Part shown: in pieces, positions 1 to 10,054 of the stretch
Numbering within the stretch: the first letter of the stretch is position 1
Layout of the letters: every line of letters begins with the position of its first letter
Assembly: GCA_965178125.1 (NCBI GenBank)
Contig: OZ237742.1
Coordinates: forward strand, 744,001 to 808,000
DNA: 64,000 nt
From: Bilabrum cf. latius
Taxonomy: Eukaryota > Bigyra: Bicosoecida > Bigyra > Bicosoecida
Direction of reading: 5' to 3'
The notes under the pieces: model-generated
Told to the model about the DNA's origin: nothing
Database searches by the model: none
Seen by the model: the letters and a program-made list of their open reading frames with translations, nothing else
Position numbers and translations under genes: made by a program

Positions 1-3000
1 ATCATCCCTAGGGTATTTGGTGAAGTGTATCGGTATATGGACGAGCATCCGGAGCTCAGCTGCAAGGTGTTCATGAGCTACTTGGAAGTCTATTAGGAAG
101 GAGTGTACGATTTGCTCGATACCGCGCACTCATCAAGTGGCGGTGGTGCCACATCGAGCGCCGCCAGCAGCAGCGGCAGCACATCGGGCGGCAAGCGCTC
201 GATCGAGCAGTGGCAGAAGGTTGCCCTGCGGGAGGGCAGGGAGGGCCGGCTCGAGCTGCAGGGAGTGAAGGTGTACACCCCCGCCAACGAGCAGCAAGCC
301 CTCAACCTATTGTTCCTCGGGTGGATGAACCGATCCATGGCAGAAACGGCGATGAACCAGGCCTCGAGCAGGTCTCACTGCGTCCTCACCATCTCGCTCG
401 AGCAGAGGAGGGCAGACTCTGACGTGGTCAGATCTTCGAGGCTGCACCTTGTCGATCTGGCCGGGTCCGAAAGGGTGGGCAAATCCGCCAGCGACCGACC
501 CGGGTCTGCCATCACACGGCGGGAGGGCCGTCACATCAACCTTAGCCTCCACCACTTAGAGCAGGTCATAGTTGCCTTGCATGAGCGGGAGAGAGACAAA
601 CGCAGGCACGTGCCCTTCCGCAATTGCGTACTGACGTCACTCCTGCGAGACTCGCTCGGAGGCAACTGCCTGACTGCCTTCATCATGACCATCAACGCGG
701 AGAGGAGGCATTGCGACGAGACCATCTCAACGTGTAGGTTCGCGCAAAGGTGCAGCCAGTTGACGTTCGACGTGGATGTGAACGAGGAACGAGACCTTGG
801 CGTGGTTGTCGCGAGACTAGAGCGGGAAAAAGCGGCGCTCCTCGCGCAGATCGAAGCCATACGGGCAAGGAAGGGCGGGGCACGGCCAGGCGAGAGCGGC
901 AGCGGTGGTGCGGCTCCTGTTCACCCTTTCCTGACCCTTCGTCCCATAGGAGAAGAAGACAGGCGCAGATGCGAAGATCTAGTAGCAAGATATCTAAGAG
1001 ATGATCTGGCCATTGAGGACATGCACTGGACGCCTGGCCTCATGGCGCCGTTCGTTAGCAGCCGAGATAGGTCGAAAAGGGGCACAGGCACCATTGGCAC
1101 CACTGGAGCCATCGAGGCAGGCAGACCTGCCTCAGGCAGCTCCACGCCTCGGTCGAGCTCGGGCCGATCCATGGCGAGCAAAGGGTCAAGGAGGAGCTCG
1201 AGGGCCGGTGCTGCCGCGGGCAGGATGGGGACAGGGAATGGTGCGGACTCATTGGGGAGGTCAGCGGCAGCGGCAGGGATGCAAGACGACCTGGAGCACA
1301 GGATGGCTAGGCGGATCGGTGGGGAGCGAGTAAGGATCTCGCGGGGAACAGAGGGCGACTCACCTTCCCCGAGCAGAAGCAGAGGAACTTCTGCGAGGAA
1401 CTCGCCGAGCCGTAGGGTGCACAGGGGCAGGGGCATGCCTGTGGTGAGCGCCACGGTCTCTCTCGCCGACATGGTGGCAGGGACGGACGGTGCAGATGCG
1501 GATGGAGGTCGGTCGAAGGGTGGTCAAAGTAGCCGTGCCTCGTCTGGGTCTCCAGAAGAATACAGTCAAGAGCACCGCGGGTTGCATCGCGGCTCGAGAA
1601 AGAGCAGCCCCAGCAGCCCCAGCAGCGCGCCGTCGGGCCGCAGGTTTCGCTTCGACGATGGCGGGGTGCTTGGGCACGACGGGGACAACCTGCAGCAAGT
1701 CAGAGCAGACTTCCAGGACTTTGACCAGGATTTGGATGCGGCTGGAAGCAACGGGCAGCCTGCCTCGCGCGGTGTTCACAGCAGCTAGCCGGGCACTCCG
1801 CTGCGTCGGAGTATGGCTGCCAGTGTCGGCGAGAGGGATTCCCGAAGCTCGCGCCAGCGCGGTTCCACAGATACCGACGAGCGCTCGGGCAGGTCGAATG
1901 CCGACCCTATGCCTGGCTCGGTCATGCTGCGCGGGGCACGTCCAGCCATCGGAGTGCCGCCGAGCATGCTTGCATTCCGTGACTATACGCAGGCCCAGCT
2001 GTGCTGCGCGCTCCTTCGCGAAGCCGTGCGTAGCGCGATTTCGACGGCCGCAGATGCGAGTGCGGACGTCGTTGGTCTCAACTAGCGGCTGCAGGGGCTA
2101 GAGAGCGAGGCCCAGCGCCTTAGGGCCATCACACAGCGCGCCGTGGCCATGGCTAGTGCCAGGGCAACGGCAAGCAGCTCAGCTGCCGCTGCAGCCGGCG
2201 CCCAAGATCGTGGCTCGCCCAGTCCAACTAGATCTGAGCCCAGCTCGATCGATTATAGCGCACTGGGTGAGTCGATGGCAGCGTTCCGGGCATTGCGAGC
2301 TGCGGACGCAGCAGAAGCCCAGGCTGAAGGAGAGGCCGAGTCACCTGCCGACCCTGACGAGAGCGAGATCGGCTCCGTGCCTGGCGATGACACGCAGGGA
2401 GTGCCATTAGCGGCCGGAGAGATCCTCGGCGATGGGACTGAGCAGCATCCGATCGTGCTGCACTCTGGCATCGCAGGCACCGACGGTGCGTTTGCGAGCA
2501 ACTCTCCGAGTGGAAACGCGAGCAATCACTCGGAAGAAATTGAGAGCACGGAGCAAGCGGCCGTGTAGCACGAAACAAGGGGAACAAGCGGGGGCGGTGT
2601 ACCGAACAGTCCACGCTTGAGGGGCCCCGCTGGTGCACTGGCCGCTTTGAGACGAGCGCGGGGTCGAGACATGCATGAGCTGAGCGTGGCGGGATTGGCC
2701 GAAGAAGATTCACAGTACAGCGACACAATGGCGCATCCCGCCCGAAGCTCGCGAGGCGTGCCAACTCCGGAGCCGTACCCAGCCCATGGTACCACAGATC
2801 CTGCCGGAAACGGCGCGGACCAGGACCAGGATGAGACTGCCGTGCAGCAAGGCCCGCAGGTGTCGGGTGGCCCCCCGCAGCTAGCAAGCCCCCCGCAAGC
2901 CGTGCAGGGCTCGAGTGGGTCGAACGGCGCGGGCAACGCAGCCAGAGAGTCACGTAGAAGCGGGCCGGATACCTCCCCGCTGGTGCTTGCTTCACACCGA

Positions 3001-3798
3001 GCAGGTGCGGCAGGTGCAGTGCACGCAGGTGCGGCAGGTGCAGTGCACGCAGGTGCGGCAGGTGCAGTGCACGCTGTCGTGGGGTCTGGCGAAAGCACTT
3101 CACAAGCACACACGGGGCTGCGACTGCCTGCGTCAACACCGCCAGGTTCGCTTGCTGCGGCGGGGGACCCACCGGCGGGCGACTAGATCGGTGCAACTGG
3201 AGCTGGCCACGGGACCGCAAGCCTGCAGTCAGGTACCGGCGGCAGCGCTCGGGCGGCGGGAGCTGCGGCAGGTGCTGTTGTCCACGGCGGCCGTCCTAAG
3301 CTGTCCATCCAGGAGCACACACTCGTGAGCCTGCTCACGGCAGGAGGTATCTTCCTCAAGTCATCGGTGGCTGGGAGCGGGACCGGCAGCGGTGGGGGGG
3401 CTGCCAGGACCTCCATGAACATGAAGGCAGGCGAGCCCAGGTACGTGTGGTGCTCTGCCGATCTCAGGACTGTGTACTGGCGCGCAGTCGGAGAAGAGCA
3501 GATCATTGGTGGTATGGATGCCCGCACTATCTTGGAAGTGGTTCCTGTCGAGGGCAGCTAGGATGGGGCGGGCGCGGCGGGTCGCGATGCAGCCGTGAGA
3601 CTGATCGGGCGGAATCGCACGCTGCAGCTGCAGGTTTTCCTGGGGGCCGAGCCTGCGTCGCAGGAGCTTTCTGCGAAGCTTAGGAGGGCAAGGGATGTCT
3701 GGGTGGAGGCTCTGCGGTTCCTGGTGAGCTTCCACAGGAGAGATTCCAGGCTGACTGGGCTCGGAGAGACGTCGGAGGCGAAAGGAATAGTTGGCTGA
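1..3798 (+). CDS. KIF6: Kinesin-9 (KIF6-type) motor, 5'-partial, with PH-like C-terminal domain
   Basis: The frame is open from base 1, so the P-loop half of the motor lies upstream. What remains is a clear motor C-terminus: GIIPR-type IIPRVF, SYLEVY-TAG-EGVYDLLD, switch I NQASSRSH, switch II HLVDLAGSER, INLSLHHLEQVIVAL, PFRNCVLTSLLRDSLGGNC and ISTCRFAQR. Wording such as EALNLLFLG and FRN matches KIF6 best. Kinesin-9 members act in cilia and flagella. The frame then runs about 950 codons through Ser/Gly/Ala-rich sequence. It ends in a PH-like module: RYVWCSADLRTVYWR, a basic strand, then a helix with VWVEALRFLVSF. TAG codons at 94, 1786, 2083, 2566, 3184 and 3559 are all in one frame, and the stop is TGA at 3796. 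The kinesin identity is secure; the PH call is inference from pattern. Confidence 0.88.
3001..3072 (+). repeat. 24-bp minisatellite, three copies, in the kinesin tail
   Basis: Three exact copies of a 24-bp unit encode the octapeptide AGAAGAVH three times inside the low-complexity kinesin tail. The unit length is a multiple of three, so the frame is preserved. Confidence 0.9.
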
Positions 3799-3963
3799 CC
3801 CCAGAGCTGCCCGAATGCAACCATCGGAGGACTTTTTGCAGTTGTGATGCCGGAATCAACTAGGACTATTAATGTTGCAGAGTTCGTCTTTTTGCTGAGT
3901 TGCACTTCCGGTTCCGCTTCACTTCAGGGGACAGCTCTCCTTCAAACAGACATATCGTGCACC

Positions 3964-5391
3964 ATGCATCTTCTGTACATGTGCGCAATTGTTTTGACTG
4001 CGTGGGTTAAGGCATCATCAGTCGTCGTGCAGTGCCAGAATGAAGCGAATTGCACAGCCGATCTTTCGAAAGCAGTTCAGGGAGTCGCTACAACAATTGT
4101 GCTGCAGTCAGGAATTGTATATCGAACTCTTCCGCTTCATGTGAACCGGTCAGACTTTACTATTTTGCTCTGCGAGGGAACGCAGCTGGAGGCCCTGCGC
4201 GGCGGGTACCATGGGTTGCATGATATGCTCTTGACAATCCGTGATTCTAGCAGGGTACAAGTGGCCGCTGCGCGGCACCCATCTACAAACATCAAGATGA
4301 TCAAATCTGCGGACGCTATATGGCCATGGGAATATGCTTCTGACGTGCTGCCGCCGAGGGCTCAAGTTGAATCAAGGCTGTGTAAGCCCGCCACGAGCGG
4401 CCCAAGCATGCCGGTGCTGCGCATGTGGCAAGAGGACTACATCAACCGGACCATGTACAACGGCAGCTAGTGGCGGCATGCCCTAGCAATCTACAGCTCA
4501 TCCCAGGTCAGCGTTGTAGGGCCCATGCTCCTCACCCGGTCTGGCGGCGACGGGATCTATGTCGATGGAGCGAGCAACTCGACCCTGCAGGGCCTGTGGT
4601 CGGATTGGAATTGGAGGAATGCAATGTCCGTCATCAGCGCCAAGAACCTGACCGTGTCAAGCTGCGTGTTCAGCAACACGACGGGCACGGCCCCTCGCGC
4701 AGGCATCGATTTCGAGCCGAACGGCTGGACGGACGCTCTGTTCGGCATCCAACTGAGCAGGTGCCTGGCGGCTGGGAACGGCGGCAGCGGCTTTGGCATC
4801 TCCGTCAGTGCTCTGTCGAACGAGTCGCTTCCGATCGACGTGGACTTTGACCAGTCTGTCGCTCGGGATTCTTATGTCGGCAGCGGCGTAACTTCCATCA
4901 CCTTTCGCGACCACGCCGACACGCAGCCGCGAGGACGCTTCGCCTTTCGCAACGGAGCGGTGGTGCACACCAAGAACCCGGGAGTGAGCGTGACTACGCC
5001 GTGGGATCGGATCAAAGTCTCGCTGGAGAACACGAGCATCACCGACACGGCGTATGCGCACGAGTATTGGACCCCCATTGAGGTTGCCCAGTCCCGTGCC
5101 GGCCCGAATCGGACTTGGCAATCCGGAGGACTGTCGATGAGCAACGTCACGATCGGGGATCCAGGGGCGGCCCATGCTTCCCCTGGGTCACCCACTCGGC
5201 CGTATATCCATGTGTGTGACGAGTGCAAGTCCGTGTCCATGGGTGGCGGCAGCCTCGTGCAGGTACGGTGCGAGCAGGGGCAGGCTCCAAACTGCACTGC
5301 CCAGGTGGACGGGGTTGGCTCCTGGTCCTCGCGGGACATCCGTTTGGACTACCGATGCGGTTGCGTCGGCTCAGGCACTAGCTTTAGTTAA
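3964..5391 (+). CDS. Secreted right-handed beta-helix (pectate-lyase-like fold) protein
   Basis: I chose the ATG at 3964 because it starts a textbook signal peptide (MHLLYMCAIVLTAWVKASS). The same frame is open upstream to about 3844. The mature protein (about 456 aa) shows right-handed parallel beta-helix features: WRHALAIYSSSQVSVVGPML, GGDGIYVDGASNSTLQGL, NLTVSSCVFSN. It has many N-glycosylation sequons and a Cys-rich C-terminus (VCDEC, CGCVG). Such folds occur in polysaccharide lyases and hydrolases and in surface proteins. No catalytic set is certain, so the substrate is unknown. One TAG (4468) lies between NGS and WRHALAI in the middle of the fold. The stop is TAA (5389), one of only three TAA stops found here. 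No intron was seen. Confidence 0.65.
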
Positions 5392-5552
5392 TGTTTCCTT
5401 GTTTTAATTGCCTAAAGAGAATAATGTGGGAGCAGTAATGATGCAGTTGCACCTAGCGAGCTTTTTCTAGAAGTAGCGTAATGTTAATGATTTTCCTGTT
5501 CACCGAAGGCCACGCGGCCTCACTCCAACCGGATTTCCTAGCGAATTTAAGC

Positions 5553-7711
5553 ATGCTCGGCCGCCGTAGTCTTCATGCTCTGTCTCGTTCGCTTCAGAGC
5601 TCCCGTCGCATCGGCACCCGTGGCATGGCCACCGGAAAGGACGTCCGATTCGGGGCAGAGGTGAGATCCGGGCGCGAAGCTTGCCCAGTATCTTCTGCGG
5701 CTTGACTCTCGCATCGGCAGGCCATGGTGCCGCACAGCAGCTATCATGAATTTCCTACTATACTTAATTGTCTCGCAGGCCCGAGCAGCCATGCTTGTGG
5801 GAGTTGACAAGCTTGCGGATGCCGTTCAGGTGAGAAGCCACGCGGCACACGTGTGTGCGCGCAAATTGCGCCAGGTTTCGCTGGCAGCGCCAGTCCTTGC
5901 AATATTGCGAAAATCATAGCAATGACTCATGGTCTTCGGGTAGCCATGGTGCTCGCTGATCAGGAGCTGCCATTTGCAGCGGCTGCAATCCATGCGGTTC
6001 GTCGCCACGTCGGCGGAAGATTTCTTGTGCCCACGCGGCAGTACTGTTTCACAACGTGCTAAAGGCGACCTTGTGTATTTAATTTTAGTAGAAGCTATGA
6101 TCATCTTGTGTAGTCATTGGACTGAACTTTTTGGCATCGCAGGTGACGCTCGGCCCCAAGGGCAGGAACGCCCTGCTGGACCAGCCCTTCGGTGCCCCCA
6201 AGATCACCAAGGACGGCGTGACCGTGGCCAAGCACATCGAGTTCAAGGATCGCCTGCGCAACATGGGCGCCCAGCTCGTGCGCCAGGTGGCCTCCAAGAC
6301 CAACGACCTGGCAGGCGACGGCACCACCACGAGCACCGTGCTCGCCCGCGCCATCTACGCAGAGGGCTGCCGCAGCGTGGCCGCGGGGATGAACCCCATG
6401 GAGCTGCGCAAGGGCATGAACCGCGCCGTGGACGCGATCGTGGCCTGGCTGGGCGAGAAGAGCGTGGAGGTGTCAAGCTCGGAGGAGGTGTCCCAGGTGG
6501 CCACCATCTCGGCCAACAACGACAAGGACATTGGCGCGCTGATCGGCACCGCCATCGAGAAGGTGGGCCGCGAGGGAGTGATCACCGTGCAGGACGGGCG
6601 CACGCTGGATGACGAGCTCGAGGTTGTGGAGGGCATGCGCTTCGACAGGGGCTACATCTCCCCCTATTTCCTGACGGACGCCAAGACCGGCAAGTGCGAG
6701 TTCGAGAAGCCCTACCTGCTGCTGGTGGAGAAGAGGGTGAGCTCCATCCAGAGCATCATGGGCATCCTCGAGGCCGTGTTCAGGGAACAGAGGCCACTCG
6801 TCATCATCGCCGAGGACGTGGAGAGCGACGCTCTCGCCACGCTCATCCTCAACAAGGTGCGCGCCAACGCCAAGGTGGCTGCCGTCAAGGCGCCCGGATT
6901 CGGCGACAACCGCAAGGCGAACCTGCAGGACATTGCTGAGCTGACCGGCGGCACCGTCATCAGCGAGGAGCTGAACCTGACCCTAGAGAAGGCCACGATG
7001 GACCAGCTGGGCCAGTGCAAGAAGATCACCATCAGCAAGGACGACACCCTCATCCTTGACGGAGAGGGCGAGAAGGCGGCCATCGAGGCCAGGTGCGAGG
7101 CAATCCGCGACCAGATGGACCGCACCACGAGCGAGTACGAGAAGGAGAAGCTGCAAGAGAGGCTGGCCAAGCTGTCGGGAGGCGTGGCCGTCATCCGAGT
7201 GGGTGGCGCGTCCGAGGTGGAGGTAGGCGAGAAGAAGGACAGGGTCACTGACGCGCTGAACGCCACGCGAGCGGCCGTGGAGGAGGGCATCGTGCCCGGC
7301 GGAGGCACCGCCCTGCTGTACGCGAGCAAGACGCTGGACAAGCTGATCGAGGAGGCCACGACCGAGGATGAGAAGGTCGGCATCAAGATCATCCAGTCCG
7401 CCGTCAGGAAGCCAGCTGAGACCATCGCGGCCAACGCGGGAGTGAGCGGCCAGGTGGTTGCCGGCAAGCTGCTGGAGAGCGAGGATTTCAAGTTTGGGTA
7501 CAACGCCGCCACCGGCGATTACGTCGACATGGTAAGCGCGGGAATCATCGACCCCACCAAGGTGGTGCGGACCGCCCTTCAGGATGCCGCCTCCGTGGCC
7601 GGTCTCATGACCACCACCGAGGCCGCCGTTGTGGAGCTGCCCGCGGACGACAAGGCTGGGGGGGAGCCAGCCGGCGGCATGGGCATGGGAAGCATGGGAC
7701 AGATGTTCTGA
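5553..7711 (+). CDS. HSP60: Mitochondrial chaperonin Hsp60 (GroEL family)
   Basis: There are three exons: 5553-5660, 5779-5829 and 6143-7711. Introns of 118 and 313 nt have GTGAG donors and CGCAG acceptors. The 575-aa product begins with an Arg/Ser-rich mitochondrial presequence ([19 protein letters not shown]). It continues as classic chaperonin: [60 protein letters not shown] (ATP site), [16 protein letters not shown], and a C-terminal [11 protein letters not shown] tail. It folds imported proteins in the mitochondrial matrix as a tetradecamer with Hsp10. All length and motif expectations are met. The coding sequence contains no TAG at all, which suits a highly expressed gene, and the stop is TGA. 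The product is certain; only the exact start could shift. Confidence 0.97.
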
Positions 7712-7927
7712 GCAAAGCTCTTGCACGCTCAAGAAGTAGCCTTGTGTGACTTGTGCACAGATTTCACTCGGCTTGTTGGCTTTTGGGGGTAGGGGCCGAA
7801 TTGGCTGTGAAGAGGCCTAGGTACTGCCATCCATTGTCACCCTGGGTCCTTATCTCTGGGAATTCTACTAAGGCGCACTTCCTCTCAAGCCTCAATTGAA
7901 GCCATCAGGCCGCGCGTCCCTGTCGAA
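7712..7927. other. Convergent 3' intergenic
   Basis: This is the short gap between the Hsp60 stop and the end of the oppositely oriented zinc-finger gene. I see no ORF or RNA structure in it. Confidence 0.6.
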
Positions 7928-9288
7928 TCACCCCTGGTGATGCGCGTTTTGAACGTGCTCCTTGAGATGGCTAGCCTGCCCAAAGCGCTTCCCGCACACA
8001 GAGCACTCGTGCTTGCGTTCGTCCATGTGCACACCCCTCACGTGAGTCCTGAGAGTGCTTGCCTGCCCAAAGCGCTTCCCGCACACAGAGCACTCGTGCT
8101 TGCGCTCGTCCATGTGCACAGTGCTCACGTGCTGCTTGAGAGTGCTAGCCCGTCCAAAGCGCTTCCCGCACACAGAGCACTCGTGCTTGCGCTCGTCCAT
8201 GTGCACAGTGCTCACGTGCTGCTTGAGAGTGCTTGCCCGTCCAAAGAGCTTCCCGCACACAGAGCACTCGTGCTTGCGCTCGTCCATGTGCACAGTGCTC
8301 ACGTGAGTCCTGAGAGTGCTTGCCTGCCCAAAGAGCTTCCCGCACACAAAGCACTCGTGCTTGCGCTCGTCCATGTGCACAGTGCTCACGTGCTGCTTGA
8401 GGGTGCTTGCCCGTCCAAAGAGCTTCCCGCACACAGAGCACTCGTGCTTGCGCTCGTCCATGTGCACAGTGCTCACGTGAGTCCTGAGATGGCTAGCCTG
8501 CCCAAAGCGCTTCCCGCACACAGAGCACTCGTGCTTGCGCTCGTCCATGTGCACAGTGCTCACGTGCTGCTTGAGAGTGCTTGCCTGCCCAAAGCGCTTC
8601 CCGCACACAAAGCACTCGTGCTTGCGCTCGTCCATGTGCATAGTCGTCACGTGCTGCTTGAGATGGCTAGCCTGCCCAAAGAGCTTCCCGCACACAGAGC
8701 ACTCGTGCTTGCGCTCGTCCATGTGCACAGTGCTCACGTGCTGCTTGAGAGTGCTTGCCCGTCCAAAGAGCTTCCCGCACACAGAGCACTCGTGCTTGCG
8801 CTCGTCCATGTGCACAGTGCTCACGTGCTGCTTGAGATTGCTTGCCTCCCCAAAGCGCTTCCCGCACACAGAGCACTCGTGCTTGCGCTCGTCCATGTGC
8901 ACAGTGCTCACGTGAGTCCTGAGATGGCTAGCCTGCCCAAAGCGCTTCCCGCACACAGAGCACTTGTGCTTGCGCTCGTCCATGTGCACAGTGCTCACGT
9001 GCTGCTTGAGATTGCTTGCCCGTCCAAAGCGCTTCCCGCACACAAAGCACTTGTGCTTGCGCTCGTCCATGTGCACAGTGCTCACGTGAGTCCTGAGATG
9101 GCTAGCCTGCCCAAAGAGCTTCCCGCACACAGAGCACTCGTGCTTGCGCTCGTCCAGATGCACTGCAGATACATGCCTCCTCAAGCTTGTCATAGAGCTT
9201 AGAGTTCTCCCGCAAACCTCACAGACATGTTTAGCTATGCTTGCGCTTGCTTGTGTTCGCCGTTTCTTCGCTGTAACGCCGTGGGTGG
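7928..9288 (-). CDS. Tandem C2H2 zinc-finger protein (15 fingers), 5' end unresolved
   Basis: One divergent N-terminal finger (HVCEVCGRTLSSMTSLRRHVSAVH) is followed by 14 near-identical fingers of 29 residues: C-S-V-C-G-K-(L/R)-F-G-x-A-S-x-L-x-x-H-x4-H, joined by the linker MDERKHE instead of TGEKPY. Spacing is C-X2-C-X12-H-X4-H. Multi-finger proteins of this sort bind DNA or RNA. Variation is concentrated at helix positions (Q/R/E before A-S; T/H/N before L; KQ or RT). A basic stretch (AKKRR) just before finger 1 could be a nuclear signal. The reading frame continues upstream to a plausible acceptor (CTTGCAG) at 9289; earlier exons were not found. The stop is TGA. There is no TAG in the array. 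Confidence 0.8.
7990..9180 (-). repeat. 87-bp tandem repeat encoding the zinc fingers
   Basis: Fourteen 87-bp units, one per finger, are almost identical at DNA level. They differ at a few codons that recur in different combinations. This also produces a long antisense open frame (7937-9202, +), which I regard as an artefact. Confidence 0.9.
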
Positions 9289-10054
9289 CTGCAAGCTATT
9301 GACTATTATCGATATCTTGGGTCCTACCGCGTTTCTGGCCCACAACTGCAAATTCATGGCCACGCGCGCTGCTGGCAGCTGCGGACTCTGGCATGCTGAC
9401 AGATGCTGCGAATTCCATAGAACGGCGTCCGCTCGACGCCGCTTCCTTTATGTCGCTGTTAAGCTAACTCTTTGTACCACCAGCTTGTCGCCGGGTGCCT
9501 ACCAACGAATGATCCGGGCACTATTTGAACGATCTAGTCTATTCGTGCCAGTCTTCCTCACAGTCGCTTTGACTACTGCTGCTTGAATAACGCACAAGAT
9601 CGATAACACCGGGACCCGTTCCTGCCATCTCGGGAACCTACCGGCTGAGCGATCCTCGATACGAGAATGCTACTGGGCGAGATGTTTGGCTGGATAGACC
9701 CGAGCTCGCGTGTTCCGAACTAAGCTCGATGATAGCAAAGATGTTCTCAGTCTCCCAACTATGGTAAGCTTCACTCCAATTCGGAAGAATGTCAGCCTTC
9801 CAGCCAGGGTGTGTGTCGCTCCGAATTTGCAAAAATACCTTCTTGCTGCATGCGTGTTGTCTTCAAGTTAAGGAAGTTCACGCCTAGAACCTGTTGGTGT
9901 TCAATATAAACATTGATAGAAACTACCGAACTGCATACAGCTACACTGTTTCAATTTGGCACAAGCCAGTCTGAGCAAGTACTCGATATTGAAATACGGA
10001 ACCCATCAGGTTGTGAAAAGTTACAGACAGGGATTGGATTGCCACGCCGACCTG
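9289..10054. other. Intergenic / possible upstream exon(s) of the zinc-finger gene
   Basis: Only short ORFs without recognisable content are present. The missing 5' exon of the minus-strand zinc-finger gene and the promoter of the plus-strand gene starting near 10055 should lie here. Base composition is more AT-rich than the genes around it. Confidence 0.4.

Noticed and set aside
2228-3220. 330-aa minus-strand ORF over the kinesin tail
   Set aside because: Low-complexity antisense frame; the plus frame joins the motor domain without frameshift.
7937-9202. 421-aa plus-strand ORF opposite the zinc-finger array
   Set aside because: It is the antisense of an 87-bp repeat. Its periodic Val/Ala/His sequence has no family features, while the minus strand gives perfect C2H2 fingers.
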